Assembly (NCBI GenBank): GCA_963678675.1
Contig: OY783195.1
Span: forward strand, 11,248,479-11,312,478
Source: Xiphydria camelus
Lineage: Eukaryota > Arthropoda > Insecta > Hymenoptera > Xiphydriidae
DNA: 64,000 nucleotides
Direction of reading: 5' to 3'
The first letter of the stretch is position 1, and every line of letters starts with the position of its first letter. Made by a program: the position numbers and the translations under genes. This document shows positions 42,735 to 55,800 of this stretch, piece after piece. The notes below the pieces were generated by a model, which searched no databases, was not told the origin of the DNA, and saw only the letters and a program-made list of their open reading frames with translations.

Positions 42735-43536
42735 ATACATGCTTTCCATCTTGGGAAACACGTGCCCGTGAAATTAGAAAAATTGCGCAGCATTGAAGGG
42801 ATATGAATTTTAGACTTGAGGATTTCGTACAAAACGTTTAGTCATTTTGTCAAGGAAATGCTGGTAATTTAAAATTCAAAAATTGTATGGCTTTGGTGAC
42901 TCACAAACCATGTGAAAAAGTTCGAAGCAAGTGAAACGCATTTTCTTTCAAACTTGCTTTAACGTTATAAGGTAGATGGACCAAGAATTGGCCATCGTTT
43001 TTACAACTGGTTAAATTTGTTTCTATTCCTCATCACAATAATAGAATACGTATAAAATATCATGGTATTTAAAATAGCAATAGCACTAAGCTTACATAGT
43101 TTCAAGTGTTAATCACTGGATCTATAAAATTCACGTTCATTTTCGAAGTTTTACCTCCCTTTCCTTCGCTCTTCAACAATAGTATGTCCGTGGACTGCAA
43201 AAGGAGACGTCAAGGAGAAGAAAGGGTAATCCACCGTTTTTCCAGCCCATTCTTCCAATCAGAGAAAGGGCTATGTCCATTGCTCTCATTCGAACGTAAG
43301 AAAGGCCAAGAAATATAACGTCTTGGGCGCCGATATCTGTTTCTGTCCTCATTTGTCGATCGCAGATCAAAAGACGAATTTCGCCCGAAGAGGGGAGCAG
43401 ATATCGGTCCTCCAAACGTGACGTTTTTTGGCTTTTCTTGGTCCGAAATCCGAACAATGTACATAAGTCCTCCCCCCATGAGAGAAAGGGGCGCGCAGGG
43501 GATCATTCCCTCTTCTCCGAACCTCCTTTCAAAGTA
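42735..43536. other. No supported gene
   Basis: Frames at 43106-43457 and 43418-43645 show no motif. No terminal repeats are seen. Confidence 0.35.
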
Positions 43537-44367
43537 TACCGCATGTCCTATGGCCAACCGCGCAGGTGAGCTGCGAACTGAATTCTTGACTTCGGCAGTA
43601 TTTATGGTACAGTTAGAGTGGGCTTCAGACGAGTGCGCTGCATAAGAACAAAAAGTGTCGACTGCTCTTCTAATAGCTGTCAATTCGGGAGATCGAAGCG
43701 TTTCGTGTAACCTCAAAATCGTAAAGTTTTGAAAAAAAATTAGTAGTGAATAATTTGTAGAAGTGATGAGAAATAACCATAAATAATCATCCGAATTGAC
43801 AGCCATCGGGAAATCAGACGACGCTTTTCGCTCTTACGCTGCGTTCTTACGAAAAGTGTGAAACGTTTGATCTCCCGATGGCTATCAATTCGGGAGATCG
43901 AAGTCTAAGCTCGAAATCGTGAATCTTTGAATAAATGGTAAGTAATGTTCAGAAGTGAGAGTTAACAATCATTCGGGTTTTTTCGATGTCCAACCGAATT
44001 ACACGCCTCACATGCCTATTTGTTTCAGAAATTATTTCCGCGCTAGCACCGCGCGTGTCTAGGAAGTAGTTTTACGAAGTGGCGTGAGCCATTGATACGT
44101 AAGGTGTCAATTCGGAAGATTATTTACGATTATTTCTCATCACTTCTCTCTACAAATTATTCACTACTAATTCAAAACTTTACGATTTTGTGGTTACACG
44201 AAACGCTTCGATCTCCCGAATTGACAGCTATTAGAAGAGCAGTTGACACTTTTCGTTCTTATGCAGCGCACTCGTCTGAAGCCCACTCTAACTGTACCAT
44301 AAATACTGCTGAAGTCAAGAATTCAGGTCGCAGCTCACCTGCGCGGTTGGCCATAGGACATGCGGTA
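43537..44367. mobile_element. Foldback FB-3, copy 2
   Basis: This is nearly identical to 27615-28433, including both arms, the CCAACCGAATTACACG spacer and the ends TACCGCATGTCC. AAGT or a close variant flanks both sides. Confidence 0.85.
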
Positions 44368-45775
44368 TAAGTAATTTCCTATCTCTTTCTATATGACGTC
44401 ACACTGAGCTGAACCATATGCCCCTCTCGCTCAGTTACGATTAGTCACATGGTTGCACACCCCATCCACCCCGCTTAATCTTGTAACGTCATTTGTGGAT
44501 GGCCCTGGAGTCACGGTTGTCATAAAAAGAGCCGTAAAGAATCCTCATTGTATTACAGTTATAACTTTTAACAATGGGGAAACCTGCAAGATGGCATGCT
44601 TTGTTATACGTATATCGTGAAAACGTTGAGGCGCCATTCTGTATGCACAACCGTCAACTGTTGGTGTACTGTTGTCATTGAGAACATATTCGTGTTCTTG
44701 AAAAAACGTATGCAACGATGCCTATTGACAATCACGCGTGCAGAATAGCGTTCCTGGTTAGATAATGTATTTTGGTTCGATTGGATGGATATAATTCTTT
44801 TAACTGTCAATTCCTCTTACATTAGCAGTAGTAATTTCTCCATTTGTAAACAATGCATATAGCAATCATTACTGAAAGAAACTTCTCACGGTCACAAATT
44901 TTACAATGGAAACCAAGATGTGAAACAGTCAATAGAATCTTAATCGGATTGAAACATTTATGTTCAAAGGATCGAACATATGGCGAGTTCGAATCTCAGT
45001 GGTGTGGTATGGAAATAAAGTAGGTGCCTTTTAATTCATATTTTGTTTTAACTTGAATTTAGGTATATTTCAACCGGCGTTTCGGTTTCAATAGAAATGT
45101 CCGCTCTCCAAGAGAATTTAATTATCAAAATACGATTTGTAACGAGTTTTTAATACCAATATATATAACCTTTCACGGTGAATGGTCCATCAATCTGTCG
45201 CATTAATGAAGATAGCACGTAGACATTATTGACGCCTGCACAATGCATGCTTATCAAAATCGTTCGAGGACATTTTTCGAAGGGTCAAGTCGAAATTCCA
45301 CTTTGCGTCATATGGGCAGGCGCGGGCGTTACGATCGTATAAAATTGTAAGTATTTATTGATAAAGTTCCTTCCACCCTCGACCACAATTTTCATTTATT
45401 TTTATGCACCGTTAAAACTACTTTTACGATCGGGTATAGGGACACGTGCCTTCTCAACAGAATAATAATAATTGCAAGCAACCTACTTCGCGACCGCTAC
45501 CACCCGCACGGAAATATATACATATATCGCGTCACCCCAATATAGGTTTGTTCAATGTCCCATTCCCAAAAGGAGGATATTAAACAAACCTATATTGAGG
45601 TGACGATATGTTCATCATATAAGTGACATCTATTTCAAAGCGGATATATGTAAGATATATGTAATTTACGTTCGAAATATATTTTGAATATGAATAACAT
45701 ATACAAGTATGTTAAACGTATGCTCGAATACGTGGGGGAATTAATATTTTTCATATATGTCTAATGTGTTAAAAT
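44368..45775. other. No supported gene; one hairpin
   Basis: An imperfect hairpin lies at 45524-45609 (AATATAGGTTTGTT against AACAAACCTATATT). Otherwise I see no repeats or frames of note. Confidence 0.35.
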
Positions 45776-45839
45776 TACGAGGTTTGCCCCATTAATACGT
45801 ATAAAAATACAAAAAATATTTTATTATACAATTAATCAG

Positions 45840-46283
45840 ATAATTCAATGTTATCCTCTTAAAAGTAATCCCCCTGAGATAAGATGCACTTGCGCCACCG
45901 CCATGTCCACTACTGGAAGCACTCCTGAAAGTCCTCCTGCGAAAGGCCCCTCAGCAGCCTCGTCGTTGCTGCCTTGATAATATCGACGTCTCCCAAATGC
46001 CGCCCCCGAAGCACCATCTTACACTTTGGAAAGAGAAAAAAGTCAAATGGTGCTAAATCAGGCGAATAAGGGGGTGTTCATCAAGAGTAATTGAGTTTCG
46101 TGCCAAAAACTGGCGCACAACTAGCGATGATGTGTGGGCGGGGGCGTTGTCGTGGTGAAGGATCCGCTGCCCATCTCCATGAAGATCCAGTCGAACGCGG
46201 GTCATATGAGCTCGAAGACGCCTGAGAACTTCGACGTAGAAGTTCCCGTTGACTGTCTGGCAGTCAAGGCGTGAAGGCAGCAA
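45840..46283 (-). pseudogene. Mariner transposase C-terminal half
   Basis: The minus-strand frame reads VNGNFYVEVLRRLRAHMTRV and RILHHDNAPAHTSSLVVRQF, with the second catalytic Asp. After a small break it gives the SPDLAP..FFLFPK region with the third Asp and a C-terminal helix-rich tail. The N-terminal half is missing and a frameshift near 46065 separates the two parts. Confidence 0.8.
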
Positions 46284-46333
46284 TGACGAGGCTGCTGAAG
46301 GGCCTTTCGCAGGAGGACTTTTAGGGGTGCTTC

Positions 46334-46570
46334 CCCGAGTCGAATATTTGGTTCTAGTTTATCCTTCTTAAAACTTTTTTGACCTATTTGAGTCTACAAA
46401 GATTTTCTGTAACCTAAAATGGTCTATGTGGTACTTCTTGCAAACCTTTTTTGACCTACTTTGTTCTGTGGATCCTAGTAAGTTCTACGTAGTACTAAAT
46501 AAGTTTAAATTGTTACTGAATTTTGGCATTTCTACTGTGTAGTACTAAAAAAGCCTCCGCGGTAAATTAG
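46334..46570. repeat. Subterminal repeats, left end
   Basis: Short variants (GACCTATTTGAGTC, AACCTAAAATGGTC, GACCTACTTTGTTC, GATCCTAGTAAGTTC, GTAGTACTAAA) follow every 20-40 bases. The right end has matching complements. These are likely transposase-binding sites, by analogy with CACTA elements. Confidence 0.6.
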
Positions 46571-47728
46571 TTGCTTTCAATAATGAAGGAGCTCCTTTAA
46601 TATTTGGAAGTGAGTGAAATAAAGATTAAAAATTGTGTATTATTTTGTAATGAAACAATCTTGCCATAAGTATCGAAAAAAAAAGAGTGTGATAATGGAA
46701 AACGTTCTACAAGTATTTGGTTACTTCCAATATATTATTTGTTTCTTATTAATTAATCTTTTAAAATATTTTATACTTTTCTCTCGTTTATTTATTATCT
46801 TTCCTTTTGCGTAGGATATGAAATGTAAAAAAAGTTGTGCGAATAGTTTGCATTACAACCTTCTTCATTTTTTCAATCGTTACAATTTTTAAAAAAAGAA
46901 CGCTTCATACTTTCTCTTTTTGTATTGCAAAAGTATTTTACATCCCATATAATGTTTGAAAAATCTTATTGAACGATTTTTTTAAGGGATTTATTAAATT
47001 CAAAAAATGTTTGTTGACTAATTTCTATTATTTGGTTTATTTTTAATTATTCATAAAAGAAAACGAAAATCTTCTTTTGTAAAAATACAAATTTAGTGCT
47101 TTCCAATGTTTCAAAATTATTTTTTTATTAATATTTGTAGAATTATTAATTAGAGAAAACTTGTGAAGATATTTTTTATTGATCACAATAAATTTCGTAC
47201 AAAAACTCTCGGTTTTCATTCTTAAACTTAATCATTTTTAAGACAAATCAAAATGAATAGTAATAGTAATAGTAATACTTTGTAGCTCTATCTTACATTT
47301 CTATTTTTTTTTATAAAGTTAATAAATTGATATAAAAATAAGTAACAATGTATTGAAATGCGAAGACCATTTATACATTTTTATTTCAGTTATTTAATGA
47401 ATGTGAAATACAATCTAAATTTATACCCTATATATAACCACAAGTACATAATTTTTTTTCTACGACTTTTTATTATAATACATATGTTAGAACTACGAAC
47501 TAATGTAGGATAATTAAAAAAAAAATGTTTTCAACCTATTTTTCAGCCATTTCACCTGACACAGATTGGCATATTAATAAGTAGCAATAATCGAAAGAGT
47601 ACATCTTTTTTTTAAACGTACATCAAATGATAAGAAATGTATATAATCTTTTATGATTTAATTCTGGAAATGTGTCATTAAAAGATTGCACTACGAGTCC
47701 GATTATTTTCAATCATTTTGGTTCTAAA
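46571..47728. other. AT-rich noncoding part of the 10.4 kb element
   Basis: It lies downstream of the transposase stop. No frame or repeat is recognised. It probably holds the transposase 3' UTR. Confidence 0.5.
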
Positions 47729-50526
47729 TTACTCCAGTTCTTGTTGGTTAACTGGGAGGCCGACATACATCTGATTATTTATATTCATGTGCACGCAAAT
47801 ACTTTCAATGCTACCAAGGAGAATCGCTGTCACGTGGTCGGTAACATGACATTTCCAAAGAAATTCATCGGTATTTGAAACAACGTTGTCTCCATGTACA
47901 ATTAATGAAGTATCAGTAATAACTTCACTTATAATTGCAAGATGTGTGGTTTGACATTTACAAATTGCAGCGCAATTACACCTTGGAGATAATTTGACGA
48001 AACTATGTATCAATCCAATACGCCAAATCCCATCAACCAGAATATATTTAACAATATATGATTCAGTTTGAAGTGAACGTGCATATTCTTTTGACACATA
48101 CAGTTTTTTATCATGCAATAATCTGAAATATTGTTTAAGAGATCGATATTCATGATAACCAGTATTTCTTAAAGCTGCAGAAATGAGTTCAGGAACTTGG
48201 ACCAATTCTTTGTAGATTCCAACACTATAGACTCCAGGGACAATGTTTTCAATTATTTTCACTTGACGTTTACGATGAAGACAGAAATCTTTAACTTTTC
48301 CCTCAGGCAAATTTTCCACATATCGTGCCATTGAAATTACTTGTTCATGTTTTTTGGATATTTGACTATCAATGTGCCAAGTTCCATGAACTAACTTTAC
48401 GAATTATCCATTTAAATCTTCGTATTGAAAGCAAGAATACGTCCACAGTGGTCCCAAACGAGATACGATGGTCGGTAGATGCAAAAGTTGGTGAATGTTT
48501 ATGGAACAAAATTGAAGTCCATATAAAATTTGAAACTCTCGAACAAATTTGTGCAACAAATCATTGGCTGTTTGAATCATTTCCAATGTCACGACATCTT
48601 GATTAAGTATCGTAATTGCTGTAACTAATAAAATGTAATGTTCAAAATAATCCTGTCGTAGTATGCCTTCAAGCACTGGGATCGAGTAATAAAAAAACCA
48701 CATCTTCAACTCTGATGCTTTCCAATGCATTAATTGATCCACTGTACGAGGCATTCGATGCACAAACTTCGGAGGTTTGATTGATCGCAAGCGGGCAACA
48801 ATTATGTCTCGAAATTGATACAATGAAAAAGGGAAAGCTCGAAATTTTACGTCAAACAAAAGACTGAGAATTTTCTTCACAACACCGCCTTCTACTCCGT
48901 GCATTCTGTCGATAGCTAGACCTTCTATGAAGTTAGGCATTAGCTTTGAAAAAGCAGTGGCTCCTCTTACTCCCATTACAGGTCTATCGGGAGTTCCTGT
49001 TTTCCCATATTCTTCAGTTTCCAACGATGTCCTCATGCGTGACTGGGCTTTGTATGGAAACACATGGACGTGACTACCGAACTCTGTTGGTACTGATTCC
49101 CCTGAACAGTAACACGCAGGACATCCATGAAGACCATTAAATTGGGTGACATTTAAGAATAACGACTTAGCCGGTAGGTCACAAGTTCCTGTCAGAAGAA
49201 CACCACGAACTTCAATGGATCCACGCTGTTGTGGCACATAAATCTCGACTCCCTCGGCCAATGCATCAAACTGAGGTCGAAACTGATACATGAAAGTATT
49301 GGCATTTGGTTTCTTCTTTCCAAACCATAATCCAACGAGTAAGGTATTCTCCATCTTTTTCCTCTCAGAAAATGGGAGTTCGTTAATACTCAAATATACT
49401 GGCCAAATGTTTATAGCCGAGGACTTGAATACATTTACTCCATCTGTATACCACGATAATGATATATTATTCGGATTTCTCAAAAAACCATTTTCCATCC
49501 ATTCTCTATACAATGAGCCGTCGTAGATGTCACCTACGCTGCCAATCGGTCCTCTAGGACGTTGAAATCGCCACTGAAGTAAGTTATAGAATTGATCTCT
49601 TTTGTACATCTCTTTCAGTTGACCAATGAAGGATAATTCAATAAAAAATATGAATTTTGTTGTCTTGGACACGATGGACAACGATCAATGGCTGATTGAA
49701 GTTTTCTCAGACACTTAGAACAGTAATAGTGTTTCTTTATATTTGTTTCTTTTAGTGAAAAGTAGCGTTGAAATGCAGAAAGACAATTTCTTTTTTGTCC
49801 ATCTTGAAGACAATGCAAGTTTAGCATCGCAATGATATCCGCTATGCAAAGCATATTTAAATTATGTTTTAACATCAGAGCTAATATCATTAACATGCTT
49901 TGTCCGACGGTGATGGCCGCCCTGCGATACAAAGGACGGTGATTTTGCCAATCATCATTTCCTGGATAGTAGTTATTGTACGCGTCTCCCTGCAATTCTG
50001 CATCATCTTCGTCTTCATCTTGACTATCATCGGTTATTCCTTCTTCTTCGCTACCAAAGAAGCTCATTGTATCTTCATTATCTTCACCTTCAAGTTGATC
50101 TGATAAATTTTCTGAGCTATCTTGTACATCAGAATTCATAACCTCAGGCGGATCTTCCACTGTTGATAGGATGTCAAGATCATTTTCTTCTTCTCCGGAG
50201 CTGTTATCTGAATCCATATGAACATTACTCTCATCATTCAGAGTACATTGTGGTGATGCTCTGTAATAATAATTTGATAATCATGAGTTAGATTATACTA
50301 CAGGATTCAATAAGATTTTTTTTTTCATAACAATGAGTTGGTGAAAAGAGCTAAGTTTAAGAAAGAAATCATAAGGAAAGTAATGATTTATGGACATGTA
50401 TGGACATGGACAAGTATTTTTTGATGAATATTTCTGAAACTGTTGTAATTATTTCAATTTGTCACAGTATTTTTCTATTAACCAATTTATAACAGAATTT
50501 TTTTTACAAAGCTAGTATTAGGTCAT

Positions 50527-50589
50527 TAAGTATGAAACGTCCGATTTAAGACCGAAAGTTTGGTTTATTATCGGACGTTTCATACTTAA
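50527..50589. repeat. Hairpin in transposase intron 2
   Basis: TTAAGTATGAAACGTCCGAT is mirrored by ATCGGACGTTTCATACTTAA around a 24-base loop. It abuts the TTAA insertion to its right. Confidence 0.75.
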
Positions 50590-51421
50590 CCTTTAGAGGA
50601 CCGGGATTTGAGAAATTTCAAAAGCCCAGTTTTTCTATTAAAAAGTGAGTTTGGGTCATGCATAAAAGACTAAACTAAGGCCAAGTCTTTGGCGGGTCGG
50701 AGCATGACGCCTCAAGGCGTCATTCCGGCCTGGTACGGAAATTCGCATGGTAAATTATAAATTTTTGTTTAAAAACGTTTAGAAGATTGATTAAGCCTCA
50801 AAAATGTTTTCATATAGGTTTTTGGGGTTGCTGAATACGATTCTGCAGTCAAAATTTCAAAATTCAAAATGGCGGATCCAATATGGCTGCCTTTTTGAAC
50901 TAAATTCAATATTTTTCAATAATAGTGTTTGAAATAATCTCTAAAAACTTATCAAGGATGAAAAATACTCAAAATAGTTTTCGTAATCCTAGGAATGATT
51001 GTAATTCTGAAATCAATTGTGAAATTCAAAATGGCTGATCCAAGATGGCGGCCACGTTGAACTGAATGAAAAAAAAATGAAATAAAAAAAATAGAACGGA
51101 ATAGCTATTTCATATCCGCCATATTATATCCGCCATTTTGAATTTGCATTTTGATTGCAGAATTATATTCGGAATACCTAATAACTCGAAGAAACAAATT
51201 TGGTTCTTCTGCAAGTGTATTTTTAAAAAAATCAAATGAAAATATTGAAATTAGATCAAAAATAGGCGACCCATAGACGCCATCTTTGTTCCGCCATTTT
51301 GAATTTTCATTTTGATGACAGAATCGTGTTCAGAGACCTCAATAACCCCCCCCCCCTTTAGTTCTGCTTCATTACTAAAAAAAATTTAAAGTCTCAAGGC
51401 GTCATCCTGGTTCTCTAAAGC
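50590..51421. mobile_element. piggyBac-type MITE in transposase intron, 832 bp
   Basis: TTAA lies at 50586-50589 and 51422-51425. Ends are CCTTTAGAGGACCGGGAT and, inverted, GCTTTAGAGAACCAGGAT. GGCGTCAT and its complement lie near both ends, and phrases like CCAAGATGGCGGCC recur inside. There is no coding frame. It lies wholly within intron 2 and does not touch the splice sites. Confidence 0.75.
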
Positions 51422-51745
51422 TTAACCTAATACTTACAAAGGCTCCAGGTTTCCTCGATGTTGACCTCCGTGCTCATCTGCCCCTCTGTAATATTTACAA
51501 ATATGGTATCTATTAATGATAAAAAGAAATTTAATGTAATAACAAATGATTAATTAACCCTTAGTTTTATTTTTAAACTAAAAAATTTTAGAAATTATAA
51601 ATGCTCCTTACATTGCTCTTTCCTCTTCCGTATCACTCAGTGATTCTTCATTGCTACTGGTTGTGTCTTCACTTGGCCTCAATAATACACTCAGTCTTTA
51701 TCGTCGTCTCGTTGATTTTAAATCGCGAAGCGGTTTGCGAGACAT

Positions 51746-52879
51746 TTTAGAAAGTGTGATAACAAAATGTTTTTTTCATCGAGTTTGTTTCCTTTCAATT
51801 AAGTACGGTAATCAACCACAATCATGAAGTACCTACTTGAATTAGACGAATACAATTTTTAATATAAGAATTATAGTGAGTAATTTACATTATTTACAAA
51901 CCCACGATTTCGAGGTTAGACGCTTCGATCTCCCGAATTCTGACACCAACTCTAACTACCGACTCGACTTCTACCGGTATTAAATGACTCAAGTACCGAC
52001 GAAGCCTCCCCGAAGGTAACTTCAAACTGGCCAATACAGAGTGGGACATACGGTACATGGCAGTCAACATGTCTGAAGGTGAATAAACCGGCCCTAAATG
52101 TTATACTTACTGTTTATTACAATTCTATACATATAAATAATTGCTATAAAATACACCTGATGAAAACATTCATATTGTTGTTCACTAATTGGTTTTGCCG
52201 AGGATTTCTACCGTACCTATGTCCGTCTCTGTACTGGCCAGTTTGAAAGTTATCTTCGGATAGGCTTGGTCGGTACTCGAGTCATTTAATACGGTAGAAG
52301 TCGAGTCGGCAGTTAGAGTTGATGTCCATTCGGGAGATCAAAGCGTCTAACCTCGAAATTGTGAATTTGTGAATAATGGAAATTACGAAAATAATTATAA
52401 TTACGGTATAAATGTCTCGATTACCGATCAAGCCTATCCGAAGGTAACTTTCAAACTGGCCAGTACAGAGACGGACATATGGAATATTCTTATCGTATTT
52501 GGTACTGTATAAACTGCCACCAGGTGTCACTGTACGGGTGTCGCACGGTCCCAATACGGATCTTAGCGAATAGACCAATCAGGACCCCCACCATAACGGA
52601 ATACTTGATCCTCATTGGTCTATTCGCTGAGTTGCGTGCACGCAAAGATACGAGTGACTCGAGAAAGGCCCCCTGTAACGGTATTCAAGAAGGCGACCAC
52701 TGTCCGTTTCATTATTCGCAGACAAAGAAAATATTCTCGAACGTAGTGAGGTGTAAAGAAGTGAAATAAAAAAGGGCAAAACGCTTGACCAAAATCAATA
52801 ATAAATTGATGTTGATTAAAAATTATCACAATTGTATTACAAATCATATATTGCATCATTCTCATTGTGATAACACGCA
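51746..52879. repeat. Intergenic region with FB-3/FB-4 fragments
   Basis: Between the two divergent genes, so it must hold both promoters. It has been invaded by TIR pieces: GATCTCCCGAATTCTGACAC at 51930, GGGACATACGGTACATGG at 52045, an inverted pair around 51960-52060 and 52210-52480 (AACTTTCAAACTGGCCAGTA), and TAGACCAATCAGGACCCCC at 52570-52680 matching the hairpin at 7246. Original promoter elements cannot be picked out. Confidence 0.55.
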
Positions 52880-55800
52880 ATGGCAAGAAGAACAAAGCAT
52901 GTTCTTCTTTGGTGGATAGATGAAGGCAAAAAAACGTTATCACATTAAACAAACTTAAACAAAGCGATCGGGTAATTGGTGCTGTCACTACATTGAAGTG
53001 GGGAACGGGAAAAGAAGCTGTTGTGAGAAAAGCTAAGGTTATTGCTATTTCAGGTAAGCCATTTAACACGAGTTTTTTTTTTACTTAAGACATCAAACCT
53101 CATTGTAATTATTTCTTTTATATCGACTACTTTCCTCTCGCTTCCTTAGAAAATGAAAACGAGCTGAACAAGATTTTTCTCACTTCTACTGGCGAAATAG
53201 CCGATCCCTCCATGAAACTGTTTTCGAAAGAAACTCTATCTCAACGAAAAGAAGTCGATGCTCAGGAGAAGTTCATTGCAGATATCAAAAGATCAAATCA
53301 AAAGCAAATAAGCGATGAAATTAATGCTGCTGCTCCAGTTTTTCCTCGCAAGGGTCCAAGTATCTGTAGCGAAACTTCAAATACAACTGGTGTAGTAAAA
53401 ATGAAGAGAACTCGATCAGCTGTACTGCAGCCAAACAAAAAAGTCTCAGCGGAACTGGGTAGTCGTCAATCATCAGCTACTGTACCCAATAAACGTTTGA
53501 AGTCAACATCTGCAAGTGTAACCAAAGATACTACTCAACCTCATGTCTCTTTCTTACCTGAAGAATATAATTATTATAATGATACCAGAAACTTTGGACC
53601 TCCAAACGAGTTCACGCGTTCACTGCCACTTTCAGTGCCACCCATCAGTAACAGATCTCCACACTTTTATGAGCCTTCTTAAGCTCAAAATAGTCAGTTC
53701 AGAGAAAATTCTTCTTCGCATCAATTAAATTCTCCGTATGATTATCCCTATCCTGAGCCGTATTCTGCAACACAACGGGCAAATTCGCTTCCAAATGATT
53801 TTTTGAACAATCAACATTTGAACCAAACAACTTCAAGCACAACCGTAACATCTGACTCTCAATTAATACCTGGCACTGAAATTGAAAAAAGGACCAATTT
53901 GAACTTTCCACCAGCATTTGCCAGTCAGACAGAATCTGCTACTGATACTAAGAATCAGAATGAAGAAATGACTGGAACTAAAAACAGTAATGTTGGGTCA
54001 CCTCGTAGTTATCATATTTTGACAACAGCACGTCCTTAAGCCAATTTGCACAACACAAATACTGACCTGCCTTTTACACGTGATTTATACGATCGTCATG
54101 AAAGTATCAAGTCAAATCTGGAGCAGAGTTTGACTCAACAAGATAATGAGTCATTGAATGGTACTCCTTTCGAAGACTGGCGTAATCAATCGGATACAGA
54201 CGAAAGCAATGCAGAAAGTGACGATGGAACCGAAGATAAAGAAAATATGGAGAACGTTGCTCGTGTTATAGCGAGCATTTTACCAAAACCAGGTGACCTT
54301 TCCTTCTCTTTGTTCACAACTAGTTTAAAAAAAAAGCAGTTATATTAATAAATATTGTAAATATTTTTTAGTTCCTAAGGAAGTTGTGAATTATCACAGA
54401 ATGATCCTAACAGCATTGGAGTTGAATTGCCCAGAAGTAGGAAAGAACACTGAGAAAGAATTTCGGTTTCAACCATTACCTAGCAAGTATTACACTCCTG
54501 GAGATAGTAAGGTATGAACAAATATCAGTGTGTTTATTATACCTATAAGAAATAAATGATCTTAAAAATCCTGTCTCAGCACGTAAATGTAAATATTTTT
54601 CAAGTTCACGTCACAAAATTTATCTAACAGCAATATCTAAAATTAAAAGAAAAATCGAATTTCTCAGTATTTATTAATTACGGTTAATCTCTACAACAAA
54701 GAATGAGGAAAGTACTATCAAATTTATGACAAAAAGAAAATCGTGGTAAATCAAAGTTTAAAAAAAAGCAATCGTACCGCTTACAAAATTACGTTCACAA
54801 GTTACTCAGACAATGTCTTAAATAATTTATCTTCAATATTGAATATTAAAATGTGCAGAGATGAATTAATTTTAAAGTTCAAGTTGGAACAAATGAATAG
54901 AAAAAAATATTCTGCTGGAAACTTCAAATGTTATAGCTTTGAGGCTGAGTTTCACCAACACCGTTTTTAAGTAAATAGCTTTTTATACATTCAATAACTT
55001 TTTAAAAGAATAATTGTTTAGTTTCTACAATTTGTGACGAAGAAAACTAAAATAAGTCAACAAAATTATATAGCTAGAAATTTGGAGATATGTCGAAAAC
55101 TCAGTTTTAGGAAAATGATCAAGAGGGTTTTTATAAAGAAAATTTAATTCTGTGCGCGAAAAGGTCTTTTGATATTGTCTCATTAAATTAATATGTTTCG
55201 AATAATTTCAAACATTCTCTCAACATAATTTTGCAATCTTTTTCTAAATTTGTCAATATCTCAGTAACTATTAGCTTTATGGAAAAATGTTAAGAGACAT
55301 TTTTTAAAGAGAATTTAATTCTGCACAAAAAAGTCTTGACATTTCTCCATAAAATTGATAGATTTAGAGTTATTTCTCAATGTATATTGATAGCATTTTT
55401 TGACTCATCTCAGTTTTCCTCTTCATTACAAAAATGATAACAAGTTGTTAAAAAGCTTACAGAATTTTAACTAACTGAACATTTCAGAGAAGAATACAAT
55501 TTCTTATTGTACGTTGGTGCAGCTAGGCCTAAACGCCTTTGACAAGTTTCAGAACAATTTTTAATTTACTTGAGAAATTTGCAAATATTCTTCGTATAAA
55601 TTATAGTTTTTTGTAGTTTCTATTTCTCATTGATCATTTCAACGTATAATTTTACGATGATATAATAGAAGGAAAATTATTCCATTAATTTTCACAGTTA
55701 TTAATCTGAAAATATTCTAAATTTACATGTTCAGGAAGAAATATTTTCCAAGTCTGGATTCTTCCTAGAGAAAAACAAAAAAGCGTACATAGAAATGATG

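Larger units (their letters stand above)
47729..51745 (-). pseudogene. TNP2-type (CMC/EnSpm) transposase, three exons, lightly broken
   Basis: Exon 1 is 51745-51612 (MSRKPLRDLKSTRRR, one TAA, then an acidic part), donor AAT|GTAAGG. Exon 2 is 51485-51438 (48 nt), with acceptor ATTACAG and donor GTAAGT. Exon 3 is 50260-47729 with acceptor ATTACAG. All phases agree. The product is about 890 residues: an acidic N-terminus, a CSKC..CPSC zinc ribbon, then the DDE core. SWYTDGVNVFKSS (about 49444) holds the first Asp, HGCPACYCSGE is the C-x2-C pair, IDRMHGVEGG holds the second Asp and FQYEDLNG the Glu. LVHGT follows, and a Cys-rich tail ends NQQELE. Damage is one TAA at 51700-51698, a one-base shift in an A run near 49650, and one TAA at 48406-48404. 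It would cut and paste the element in the nucleus. Confidence 0.87.

Noticed and set aside
43210..43806. 198-codon minus-strand frame
   Set aside because: It runs from unrelated sequence into an arm of the FB-3 foldback; the arm part is repeated as an open frame in the other FB-3 copies.
52880..52948. In-frame TAA after MARRTKHVLLWWIDEGKKTLSH as a fifth nonsense mutation
   Set aside because: It is a frame shadow: a one-base shift in the preceding A run restores the frame that continues through LKWGTGKEAVVRK.
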